64,000 nt of DNA from Chamaecyparis obtusa. Taxonomy: Eukaryota > Streptophyta > Pinopsida > Cupressales > Cupressaceae. The position numbers and the translations under genes were made by a program. Shown in pieces: positions 12,290 through 21,729 of this stretch; positions within the stretch are counted from its first letter, which is position 1, and each line of letters opens with the position of its first letter. The notes beneath the pieces are model-generated. The model worked only from the letters and a program-made list of their open reading frames with translations, was not told where the DNA came from and did no database searches. The DNA is taken from positions 615,501 through 679,500 of the forward strand of contig BSBK01000873.1 of NCBI GenBank assembly GCA_027943335.1. The letters run 5' to 3'.

Positions 12290-12854
12290 CTGAAAAGAAG
12301 TGAATATGTGCATTATAGTAGATCTAATCAGTCAAAGAAGTTTCTATTTTCTAGATCATTCTATCTGTTGTTCCCTAATAGTTGGAGCAGTCAAAATCCC
12401 TTAACTGGGTGGAGCCTAATATGTCCTTATTGGAAATACTTTAACAGGTTGGCACATTAGTTTATGTCTTAATCCCTCTAACAAGACTAATCATAATAGG
12501 ATGAAGCTCCTAATAGGGCTAGAGGTAAATCTCTTAACTTGGTGGCACCTAACAATGTCTTTTTAAACTCCTAATAGGTTTAAGCTCCTCATAGGGCATA
12601 CTTCAAAAGATTGCACAATTTTGTGGGTACTAATTCTCACTCTGGTTTTTCTCAATTTGGGTTTCCATGAGAAAAATCTTAGTGTCAAGTGTTTTATTTC
12701 ATTTTGGATGTGCTTATGTGTTCGTAGTTTTCATTTTCTTCTATTAACTTAATCTTGTGAATGATGTAATAATGTTTAAAGGTTTAAAAGTTGCATAATT
12801 GGTTGAATATTAATTTACCCCCCCTCCTAGCAATTTGATCTATTAGGACTAACA
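12290..12854 (+). repeat. 3' part of 5' LTR of element 2
   Basis: This block ends in GGACTAACA, two bases before a primer site, after a C-rich tract. It contains the phrase TTTGGGTTTCC, also seen in the LTR of the 36210 element. The left boundary is a guess. Confidence 0.5.
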
Positions 12855-12856
12855 GT

Positions 12857-12868
12857 TGGTATCAAAGC
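12857..12868 (+). promoter_or_regulatory. Primer-binding site of element 2
   Basis: TGGTATCAAAGC lies two bases after the LTR end. It differs by one base from TGGTATCAGAGC, the common plant copia site complementary to initiator tRNA-Met. Confidence 0.75.
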
Positions 12869-12919
12869 CTTGGTTCTCTTGGTATTAATCTTAATAGCTT
12901 GAGGAAGAGATCCATAATC

Positions 12920-15117
12920 ATGGAGAATTAAAGGTATGAGAAGCAACTCAAGAATGAAAACAAGATGATCAATGAGTTGAAGGAAAAGCTTAAGAAGTCA
13001 CTTGCCATTCTTGGAGAGAACTTACTGAGAAGTTATGTAAAAGTTGGGATTACATTCATCAACTATCTTAAGGTAGTATGTCTGAAGAATCTAAGGAAGC
13101 AAATGTAGATCTGATGGATAAGAACAAGAGACTTAAAGAAGTGATGAATCTGAAAATAGAGCTTTAAAGTCAATCTTCTAGGATATCTGAAGACCTTGAA
13201 GGAAAAAGAATAGCTGAAGAAGCTAAGAAGATGGCATATGATATCCTAAAAGAAAAAGTGGATGAACTTTCTAGATCAGAAGTTGGTACCTTGTGTAATC
13301 ACCTAAAATTTGTCTAGTAGAACCTAAACCCCTATTTTAGATCAAATTGCATCAAATCAAATCCTAAATATAAAAGAAATATTTAGTAGACATAATTGTG
13401 CAAAGTAACCCTGAAAACCCCCTTTGCATAGTTAAATCAAAAATCAAATATCAAAAATCAAAAATCTTATATCAAGCTTATACTATGGTCTAATTTATAG
13501 AGCTTGCCTATTTATTTAATTGCTATAACATTGTTTTTAATATAAAGTTTTTACACTTTTATTAAAAGAACACATTCACATGTGTGGACACACTTAATCC
13601 TAATTAATTAGCAATGAAAGGGGATTTGTGCTTTCAAATTTCTATTTTTCTTATTCTACCTAACATCTCTCTTTCTACCTAACCTTGCATTTCTTTCACT
13701 CTCCTTTTGCCTCTTCATCTCAATTGCACATTATTTTTCCTGTTAATCTCCATCCTCCATTCTTGACGTAATTCCTTTAAAGAAATTTCTTCCTTGGATC
13801 AAGGTCCAATATTTATCATTTTCATTTTCGCTTTTCATGAATTTAGCTTTCTTACATTCTAGCTTTCTTGCATTCTTAGAGTAATCTTTTTATTTGAATT
13901 CCTATCTTTTAGTTTTCTTTCATTTACATATTCATATCTCTTTTGCATTCTTAGTTTACTTCATTTCTTAGAGTAATCTTGCATTTGTCAATCTAGTTAA
14001 CTTTCTTGCATTATTTCATAGAATATCTCTTGCACTTTCATTCTAGCATAATAATTTCTTGCATCCATTCTAGCTTAAATATTGCATTCTAGCTCCATTT
14101 TTCGAATTACATTTCATATTGAATCTTCCATTTTGGAGTAGTCAAGTCACTAATCATTCATGCCAATTTGATGAGCATTATGAGAAGGATTAAACTCGCT
14201 TCAACTAGGAAGCAATAGGCCTCTTTTTAGGATTTAGTTGGCTCATTTGGTATGGCCTCCTATAGCTAAATTCTTGAGCTAATGGCTTATTGAGTGTTAG
14301 TTTTTCCTCTATTTGAGTACCAATTTTAGACCACATACCTTGTAGATATATCTTCATGAGACCAAAGATGAAATGCAATATCTAAGGTATGAGATCAAAA
14401 ATCTGATGATGAGTATTAGAGATTTGGGAAGAGAGAATGAAGGCGTATGCAAATAGAATCAGATATTGTAACAAGAACTTGATGATGCAAACAATTTGTT
14501 GAAGAAATTTGTTGATGATGCAAACAACCAGTCTAGGCTATACCAGTCAGACTACTTTTGAGAATGGAGAAGCTTTTGAATCCAATAAGCCTAATCAAGA
14601 GGAAAAGTCTCCACCCAAGGTGAATAAGAAAAGTCCTTGTAAGAATCCTACAATCCTATTTGTTTTAATTGTCACAAGGTAGGACATGTTGTAAGAGAAT
14701 GCAAGTTTAGACCTATTACCCCTACATGTTCAATTTGTCATGAACAAGGTCAGACTGCTAGGGTTTGTAGGAATAAACCTAATTTATTTAATGGTCGTTG
14801 TTATAACTACAAGAAGTATGGTCATAGAGAAAGTGAGTGCATGAATAAGGTGATTAATCAGGGATCATTTGTGAATCTGCAAAGTCCTTATCAGAATCAA
14901 AACCAGTGGAATATTCAATGTTCACATTTCCACAAGTATGGGCACATGGTTGTTAATTGCAAATTGAGAGAAAAAAGAGGTAATTATATACCTTGAAGAT
15001 CTACTAGGATGGAATTTTTCCACTATCATAAGGTTGGACACATTGCAATATTCAACAAGTTAATGAATCAACAAAACCAATTGGTGAACAAGGTGGATGA
15101 TCATAAAGGAATGTAGG
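12920..15117 (+). pseudogene. Gag-like gene with coiled coil and five zinc-knuckle units (broken)
   Basis: An ATG at 12920 opens a Lys/Glu-rich, coiled-coil-like segment with early stops. After the inserted element (13294-14335) the gene resumes and reaches a cysteine array in one frame: CFNCHKVGHVVREC (14661-14702), CSICHEQGQTARVC (14727-14768, His to Gln), CYNYKKYGHRESEC (14799-14840, Cys to Tyr), CSHFHKYGHMVVNC (14919-14960, Cys to Phe), and a fifth unit near 15015-15057 that has lost its cysteines. CCHC knuckles bind nucleic acid in retroelement Gag proteins. Only the first unit keeps all four ligands. A TGA at about 14996 precedes the fifth. No pol domain follows, so the element would need enzymes in trans. 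Confidence 0.65.
13294..14335. mobile_element. 1.04-kb insertion inside the gag of element 2
   Basis: The segment interrupts the coiled-coil gag and is flanked by identical TACCTTG (13287-13293 and 14336-14342). Its ends read TGTAATCACC...GACCACA. Two readings are possible: a solo LTR (TGT...ACA ends), or a TIR transposon, because TAAAATTTG near the left end is roughly mirrored by CCAATTTTAG near the right end. A 7-bp duplication fits neither class perfectly. No ORF of note is inside; the interior is rich in TTTC/CATTC runs. Confidence 0.55.
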
Positions 15118-15300
15118 TAGAGAATGTGGAAAAAACCAAAAAGAACATGAGTAAAGTATGGACAAAGAAGGAAGAGAGAAAAGCATAAAAAGGATCTGCA
15201 TCTCCTTCAAGTGTGGACAATTCACCAACAAACTAAGCATGTTTTGTCTTAGGGGGAGAAATTAAGGTCAGATTAATCTGAGACCCTTGAGTAGGATGTG

Positions 15301-15665
15301 TGGTAAGTTTTATCTGCATACTTAGATGCATTATGTTGTATTGAGATATGATGATTTGTGATGTGTTGAAAAGTTTGGTTGCATTACATGAAGTATTAAC
15401 TATCAGTAATTAGGTTTGAAATGTTAAAGTGGTGCATAGTTATGCTCAATTGCTAATTGAAAGAAAAATAAGGAACTCACCTTAATGAAGGGATTTACAA
15501 AAGGCAATCTTAGTAGATAAAGAAAGGAAAATTATGCAAAAGAGCATGCAAACACAACTAGTGTTGTAGGTACTAATGATGAAAAGGATGAAGTGGTATC
15601 TTCCACAAGCGGAAATGTTCCTGCCGGTATACAAGAAAGAAATGCAATAGTGAAACGGGAAATGG
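15301..15665. other. Spacer left of the nested block
   Basis: No gene is supported. Just left of 15666 the sequence is weakly similar to the internal 3' end of element 3 before its 3' LTR (both have GGGAAAT then a few bases then TG[T/C]AAAGGCACCTC), so part of it may be older debris of the same family. Confidence 0.35.
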
Positions 15666-15685
15666 TGTAAAGGCACCTCGTCCTT
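15666..15685 (+). repeat. First 20 bp of the 5' LTR of element 3
   Basis: TGTAAAGGCACCTCGTCCTT matches the start of the 3' LTR at 33016 with two differences. The copia insertion follows at 15686. Confidence 0.65.
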
Positions 15686-15895
15686 TGTTAGCTTGTGGTG
15701 ACTAATCAAGAAAGTACTATCCAGGAAAGTATTGTACACTTTTTCCTCTTCTAGACTGAACAGAATAAAGGAACAGCTGAGTCCAAGGTGGTTCGATCTA
15801 GTGGGAGCCTCATATGGTAGCAGTATTGCTACAAGATCAGTCTCCAACTGGGAGGTTTTTTAGTGTGGATACTAATTAGTCACCAAGTGGGAAAT
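15686..15895 (+). repeat. Truncated extra copia LTR plus internal 3' end
   Basis: 15686-15742 equals the first 57 bp of the copia LTR (TGTTAGCTTGTGGTGAC). It then jumps to a copy of the internal 3' end (15743-15895, matching about 30793-30947) and runs directly into the complete LTR at 15896. This gives three LTR starts in one insertion, as expected from recombination or tandem joining followed by an internal deletion. Confidence 0.8.
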
Positions 15896-16295
15896 TGTTA
15901 GCTTGTAGTGACTGATCAAGAAAGTACTGTACATTTTTTCCAAGCGAATTTTTTTAAGGCCAACATATTTTCGGTTATTTTTGGGCTAACATATTGTAAC
16001 TCATTCTAACCCTAAAGCGGAAAAATATTGTATAATATGGCTTAGGGTTAGGGATTTCATAATGTATGATTTTAGTGCTTGCGGTGGAGTTGAGTTGTAA
16101 GGGATTACAGATTGTAATCAGGTTGTAATCACTGGATAATAATAATATTGGACTCGTTGTTGGTGGACGTAGCTGAGGGATTGGGTGAACCACATTAAAT
16201 CTTTGTGTCTTTTGTTCTTTTCTATATGGTTTATGTTTTTCTAATATTGGTTATATTTGCATGTAATTTTTATTTCAGCCTTGTTAAACCTAACA
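15896..16295 (+). repeat. 5' LTR of the copia element
   Basis: TGTTAG...CCTAACA, 400 bp, matching 30948-31361. Near its start it lacks about 14 bp present in the 3' LTR, between two AAGTACT-like repeats, which suggests a small slippage deletion. Confidence 0.9.
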
Positions 16296-16297
16296 AG

Positions 16298-16309
16298 TGG
16301 TATCAGAGC
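16298..16309 (+). promoter_or_regulatory. Primer-binding site of the copia element
   Basis: TGGTATCAGAGC, complementary to initiator tRNA-Met, two bases after the LTR end. Confidence 0.9.
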
Positions 16310-16383
16310 GAGGTTTTTTTTTCAGTTATCCTCTACATGAAGATCTCAAGGTTTAGTGGGAGCTTCACAGTTGAGTGGGAGCA

Positions 16384-17168
16384 ATGGCAGACGAGGGTAG
16401 GCTGAAGGTTGACATGTTTAATGGGCTGAACTTTCAGTTATGGAAAATGCAAATGGAGGACTATCTATATCAGAAGGATCTATGGTGGCCATTGGAAGGA
16501 AAAGCCAAGAAACAAACAAGCATTTCTGATGAGGACTGGGATATTCTTGATAGAAAGGCTCTTGGTAGTATTTGATTATGTGTGGCACAATCAGTGGCAT
16601 TCAATATTACCTTAGCAAAGATGACTGAAGATTTGATGAAAACCCTAGCGAAGTTGTATGAAAAGCCCTCTGCTTCAAATAAGGTATTTCTCATGAAGTG
16701 TTTGTTTAATATGAAAATGGTGGAAGCTCTGTCAGTTGCTGATCATTTAAATGAGTTTAATACAGTTACTAGTCAATTAACTTCTGTCAATATTATTTTT
16801 TATGAAGAAGATAGGGCTCTCTTGACTTTATGTAATTTGCCTGAAAGGTGGAATGGTCTAGTAATGGCTAGTAGTAACTCTATTTATGGTTCTAATACCC
16901 TAAAATTTGATGATGTTATTGGTGTTATTTTGAGTGAGGAAATCCATAGGAAAAACTTAGGTGGATCCACATCAGGTAGTGTCTTAAATGCACAAAGTAG
17001 AGGCAGAACAAATGAGAGAGGAAAGAACTTTGAAAATCGTGGGAAATCAAGAGGAAAATCAAAGGGAAAGAGGTCTGAATCCCAATGACCAAATGATTGT
17101 TGGTACTATGGAAAACCAGGTCATAAGAAGAAAGATTTATGGTCATAAGAAGAAAGATTTATGGTCTC
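16384..17168 (+). pseudogene. Copia gag (broken)
   Basis: The start is ATG at 16384 (MADEGRLKVDMFNG). The product is a Ty1/copia Gag of the UBN2/DUF4219 type: an N-terminal LNFQLWKMQMEDYL segment, a central helical region with SVADHLNEFNTVTSQL and LCNLPERWNGLV, then a basic arginine-rich tail. A zinc knuckle follows at about 17098-17140 in degraded form (CWYYGKPGHKKKDLW; the expected second and last Cys are Tyr and Trp). Gag would form the virus-like particle and bind element RNA. Stops at 16573-16575 and 17086-17088 lie in the same frame. A 22-bp tandem duplication (17119-17162) then shifts the frame into the protease. Confidence 0.8.
17119..17162 (+). repeat. 22-bp perfect tandem duplication in copia gag
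   Basis: Units 17119-17140 and 17141-17162 are identical (GGTCATAAGAAGAAAGATTT plus AT). A 22-bp gain shifts the frame by +1. Gag lies in frame 1 and protease in frame 2, so the duplication accounts for the frame change. Confidence 0.9.
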
Positions 17169-17212
17169 AAAAGAACAAATGAGACAAACAAGAAGGTAAC
17201 AATGAGGCAAAT

Positions 17213-17680
17213 GTGGTAAGTAATAAACCCGAAGAGGATGTCTTGCTTCTTTCTTTAGAAAGTATAGATGATTCATGGGTTTTAAATTCTGGGGCTTCAT
17301 TTCATGCTACACCCCATAGAGATTACTTTCTTGATTATGTCCAAGGGGATTTTGGTCTAGTTTATTTGGGAGATAATGAACCCTGTCAGATTGTTGGAAA
17401 GGGAAAAATTAAGATTAAGCTGCAGAATGGGAATCATTGGCTACTACAAGAGGTAAGAAATGTTTCAAGCCTGAGTAGGAATATAATTTCAACAGGGCAA
17501 CTGGGTGATGAGGGTTGCACAGTTATTTTTAATGATAGAAATTGGAAGGTTTCAAAGGGTTCCTTAGTAGTAGCAAAAGGTGTGATATTAGGCACCTTAT
17601 ATCTTTGTATAGGTCATATTGTTTCTTCTACTTTAAGTATTTCAGAAGATAATGAATATTCAGGAATAGTGGTCAGTTAA
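17213..17680 (+). pseudogene. Copia protease region, catalytic Asp lost
   Basis: The open stretch encodes the aspartic protease segment of a copia polyprotein. The usual WVLDSGAS motif reads WVLNSGASFHATP, with Asn encoded by AAT at 17285-17287. Downstream the family pattern is kept (VYLGDNEPCQIVGKGKIKI, LQEVRNVSSLSRNIISTGQL). Copia proteases cleave the Gag-Pol precursor and need this Asp, so the enzyme would be inactive. The frame ends at a TAA (17678-17680), after which the polyprotein continues in another frame. Confidence 0.8.
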
Positions 17681-17699
17681 GCAGGAAGAACATCAAACC

Positions 17700-17964
17700 G
17701 GTATTGTAGATTCTGACACAACACTGTGGCACAACAGACTCAGGCACATGAGTCAAAAAGGTATGAAATTACTTCATTCATAGAAAGTTTTACCTGGTCT
17801 GAAATGTGTTAATATGGATTTCTGTGAAAGTTGTGTGTATGGAAAACAAAAGAGAGTTAGTTTTGTAAAGAGTGGGAAGGAAAAGAAGAATGAGAGATTA
17901 GAGCTTGTGCATACAGATGTATGCGGACCAGCTCACGTATCTTCCCTTGGTGGCTCTTTGTATT
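17700..17964 (+). pseudogene. Copia integrase, N-terminal half, cut by the gypsy insertion
   Basis: The GAG-pre-integrase zinc finger is visible (LWHNRLRHMSQKGM ... CESCVYGKQKRVSF), an HHCC module, followed by the first catalytic Asp in HTDVCGP at about 17910. There is one stop (TAG at about 17780). The gene breaks off at SLGGSLY where the gypsy LTR begins at 17965; the continuation is at 28417 after the GTATT duplication. Confidence 0.85.
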
Positions 17965-19408
17965 TGTATCATGTACAAATGGAAGCACTTCCATGATAAG
18001 AGCATTTAGCCCTCTGAGTAAGTGGTCTAGGGTCATGTTAAGCACCTTGATTGGGTCTTTGCATACATCTAGCTTTTCCCCCTGTTCTCCTTTCCTCTAC
18101 ACCTGATTTTCACTCCATATCTACATTTCCTAGCATTCTGGGTCAGGATCTTGAGGTTTTTGACAAAAAGATCAAAGTCGACCTTTATGGGTCAAAGTCG
18201 ACCTTGACCCTTACCTAGGTCAGAGTCGAGCTCATCCTTGACCCCCTGTCCAAATTTCAAATCTCCATGATTTTTGGGTGTCAGGTTTCGGGGATATTTG
18301 TTTTCCCGCCTCCAGGTCGGCCATTTCGGATTTCAGAATGGTAAATTCTTAAAGTGCATTTAATCTAGGTATATTTTCTAAAGGTTAGGACCTAATTGGG
18401 ATTTAATTCTCCAAGGTGGCCCCTCTAGAAGATAGTGCCCTACTTCACTATAAAAGGAGGCATTCCTCTCTCATTTTCTCATCCATTATTCACATCCACA
18501 ATCAAGCAATTGAGATCTTATTTCAAGCATTCAAGAAAGTCTTCAAGCATTCATCCATCAAGAACATCCATTGTTAGTAATTAAAGGATTCAATCTCTTT
18601 GGAGCCCCCTTGAAGATCCATCCTTCTACATTCATCCAAGCCTCCTCATATGCAAAGATCAATTCAAGATTGGTGTTGAAGATCAAATGCCATTGATTAG
18701 AGACATCCTACGTTCATTCTACATCCATTGAAGCATTTCTACTTGTTGATTTGAGGATTCAAATCCTCTACAAGGACTTCAACATAAGCAAGGTGAATTG
18801 TTCCAATTGCTTTGTTTATGCATACTACATTTCAATTCAATTTCAAAGTTAATTCCTAAATTGGGATTTGACCAAGGCAAACCCCCCATACAAAAAAAAA
18901 ACCCCATTTTATTAGAGGTATAGGTGCATAATTTTAGGTATGAGAGAATATTTGGATACCCTTTTCGGTGAACTTCTAGGATCTGCGAACAAAGTCAGAA
19001 TTGACCTTCAAATAAAGAATATAGCCTTTGACCTTTTATGAGAGTCAAAGACTACCTGCCATCAGAAAGACAAAAGATTTCTAGGTTTTCTTCATCTCGG
19101 CATTTCCAATTTGCAACAGGTTGAAGAATTTCCCGAAAGACATCATAAATTGGCATTTTTCATCTTTGCTCTAATTTGAAGTTAGTTCTTGTATTTCAAT
19201 TATTTTAGATTCCAAGCAGATCTCCTTTATAGGGAAATATAGGGTTTTTCACTCTTGTTCATATTCTCCATAGATTGATTTGATTATGCATTAACCTTTT
19301 GGTTGATCAAGTTGGATCTCTCCTTTGGGAATTTGGATTTAGGAGTGGATCACATATTTCCCCCATACATTACATTCAATAGAGGTGATTCCATTTTACC
19401 TCTATTCA
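17965..19408 (+). repeat. 5' LTR of the nested gypsy element
   Basis: It runs from TGTATCAT to CTCTATTCA (1,444 bp) and matches the 3' LTR, which is 1,431 bp once its inserted solo LTR and one copy of the target duplication are removed. Near the start there is an almost perfect inverted repeat, ATGGAAGCACTTCCAT. Confidence 0.9.
18448..18457 (+). promoter_or_regulatory. TATA box of the nested gypsy LTR
   Basis: CTATAAAAGG, conserved in the 3' LTR at 24605-24614. It lies about 480 bp into the LTR, consistent with the U3/R promoter. Confidence 0.55.
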
Positions 19409-19411
19409 TTT

Positions 19412-19428
19412 TGGTGAGCCCAACATAC
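19412..19428 (+). promoter_or_regulatory. Putative primer-binding site of the nested gypsy element
   Basis: TGGTGAGCCCAACATAC follows the LTR end after three T bases. I cannot name the tRNA with confidence; the position fits a primer site. Confidence 0.5.
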
Positions 19429-19614
19429 TTACTCTCCTTTCTTTTTTTGGAATTGGATGCCCTATTGTGTTTTGTGGTGTTAAACTTCCTTTTATCTTGT
19501 TAGTATTAGATTTCTCCTTTGTGTTAGATCTTGCATGCTAATTAGATTTCAAAAATACAAACATATTCATGATTTATGCTTTCTTAGTCTATTTTATTCG
19601 CATTACATTGGTTT

Positions 19615-20793
19615 ATGAGCTTTACTACTACTAGTCCTACTTATAACATTCTGGTTAGAAGAAGTCGTAGACTCATGGATGCCTTTGATCCTGAATCTTC
19701 CTCTCCTTTCCTTAGGATCTTGGATGATAATTTGATTCTTCATGATTCCAATCCTACTATGGAGCAAAACTCTTCTCACTCATCTCATGATGAGGATGAC
19801 GCTCTAAGAGTTCCTCCTAAACAAGTCCAAAACCTTTCAACTTAACTTGATAAAATGGGTAATTGGCTTATTCAAGAGAACCATAATCAAGATTCTATTC
19901 AAACTATAGAGGATCTTAAGAAAGTTCTTCATGATAGTGATCAAGGTGTTAACCTCTTGCGTGGTATTACTCACCACGTGCATTCAAATGTTAAACCTTT
20001 CGCTCAAGAAGCTCAAGATTTAGGGTTGATTCCTCCTATCACTAGTGTTGAACCTCCTCCTAATCCTTTACCTAGTATTCCTATCTATACTCCTTTGGTG
20101 ACTGTGATGGTTCCCTCTGTTACTATGAGTGTTCCTCCTGTGTCCCTTCCTACATCACAACCCTCATATCATAATGTTCCTTTTACTTATTCCAATCCGC
20201 TTCCAACTGTAGTTCCTAGTGTTCATCCAGTTGTGTCTTCTATTCCTGTAGCTTCTTAAACTTTACCTAGTGTGTCTAATGTTGCTACTACTCTTATTTC
20301 CTCTAATGATTCAATAATCATCAATTTGGCTCAAACTATGTCATCCTTACAACAACTTGTTTCCTTAACTCGAGAAGATTTTAGTATCCCTACATGTGAC
20401 ATGGAAAGTCCCTTGTCCCGAGACATTATTCGTACTCCTGTTCCTCAACAAGGTGATATGCCTCACCTTGAGAATTATAATGGAAAAGGAGATCCTGTTC
20501 ATCATGCTAAAACATTTCAAATCCTTTGTAATGATTATGCTCATGATCATAGGATTTTAGCCAAACTATTTGCTAGAACGTTCCATGACAAGGCCTTACA
20601 ATGGTATTGTTCCTTGCCTCCTTATTCCATTGATTCCTTTCCAAAACTTGCTAATGCCTTTATTCAACAATTTCAAAACAACATTGGCCCGCAAGTGTCT
20701 TTGACTGATTCAATGGATTGTAAACAAAATGCTAAGGAGAAATTAACTGAATTTATTGGTAGATTTAAGCATTTGCATGCTCAAATTTCCTAA
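19615..20793 (+). pseudogene. Tat/Ogre-like gag, N-terminal and core part (broken)
   Basis: One frame runs from about 19615 to 20793 with stops at 19843-19845 and 20257-20259, each consistent with CAA to TAA. The N-terminal part is Ser/Pro-rich (many VPSV/PPVS repeats at 20040-20260). From about 20450 a retrotransposon gag domain is visible: HLENYNGKGDPVHHAKTFQI, then RTFHDKALQWYCSLPPYSID, then FPKLANAFIQQF. The family forms the particle. The first ATG that fits is slightly downstream, so the true start is uncertain. The frame is lost shortly before a 58-bp tandem duplication. Confidence 0.8.
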
Positions 20794-20860
20794 TCATGTT
20801 CCTAATATTGATATTTAACATATCTTTATTTCAAATTTGCAAAAGGATATTAGAGATAAG

Positions 20861-20976
20861 ATTCTGCTTGTTGAATTTACCTCTTTTCAACAACTTTATG
20901 CAACACTTCATCCTTATCATTCTGCTTGTTGAATTTACCTCTTTTCAACAACTTTATGCAGCAGTTCATCATTATC
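20861..20976 (+). repeat. 58-bp tandem duplication in the gypsy gag
   Basis: The units starting at 20861 and 20919 are near-identical (ATTCTGCTTGTTGAATTTAC...). A 58-bp unit changes the frame, and the downstream gag is indeed in another frame. Confidence 0.85.
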
Positions 20977-21624
20977 ACTTACAAGTGAGTCAATTTGAGA
21001 GAAAAACTCCAATGGCTCCTAGTCCAGTTGATAAGAGTGATGCTGCTCCTAATCCAAACAAATTTAAAAAATTCAACAATTATGTCAAGATAAACAAACA
21101 AGCGAATATAGTTACTGATCAAGTTGTTCTTGCATCTCACAATGACACTTCTACATCCACTACTTTTCGATTAAATCGTACGTTTACTCCCCTTTCTGAA
21201 TATTTACATACTATTATAAATAGGTTGTTAACTCATATTATGATTACTTTACCTCCTATTCGACCTCTGTTACCTGCTACAATTGCATCTAAATCTTTTG
21301 ATCAAAATGTTTTTTGTCAATATCATCGTCAGAATGGTCATGATACTGAGAAATGTTATTCTTTAAAACATAAGGTTCAAGACTTAATTGAATCTAATGC
21401 CTTATCTGTTGATAATTTTAATGGCAGTGGGAACAAATGTCTCTCCTCCTAATCAAAACCTTCAAATCTATACGAATCCTTTACCTACGCATGATACAAA
21501 TACAATTGCTCAGCCATCTGCTATGGAAATTGTGTATGATTCAAATATGGATGATCTTAATCATGTTGTTAATCAACTGGAGCATGTTGGTCAATCTGTA
21601 TCTCCACCTCAACCTCAACCGTAA
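20977..21624 (+). pseudogene. Gypsy gag C-terminal part with CHHC-type knuckle
   Basis: This continues gag in a shifted frame. At about 21319-21380 it has FCQYHRQNGHDTEKC followed by YSLKHKVQDLIESN. The C-x2-H-x4-H-x4-C spacing and the following LKHKVQDLI are typical of Ogre/Tat Gag proteins as I know the family. After it come Gln/Pro-rich repeats (PQPQP-like, about 21600-21720), where the frame changes again. Confidence 0.75.
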
Positions 21625-21729
21625 CCTCAAATTCAATCTCAAGATCAATCTCAATCTCGACCAAAACCTAAACCTAAATTGAAAACTAAACCTAAACCTC
21701 AACAACATCCTAATAATAAAAGACCTCAG

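Larger units (their letters stand above)
12290..15300 (+). mobile_element. Element 2: decayed gag-only copia-like element
   Basis: The parts in order are an LTR 3' end (to 12854), a primer site of the initiator-Met type, a coiled-coil gag segment, a foreign 1.04-kb insertion (13294-14335), the rest of gag with zinc knuckles (to about 15060), and a purine tract (TTAGGGGGAGAAAT, about 15250). No protease, RT or integrase follows. The organisation matches the start of the element at 36210-42152. The outer ends are approximate. Confidence 0.6.

Noticed and set aside
15482..15847. 121-codon minus-strand frame across the truncated copia LTR
   Set aside because: It spans the junction of element debris and the copia internal end, so it cannot be an inherited gene.
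17976..17996. Near-palindrome ATGGAAGCACTTCCAT at the gypsy LTR start as a possible operator
   Set aside because: It is present in both LTRs because they are copies; nothing else supports a regulatory role.
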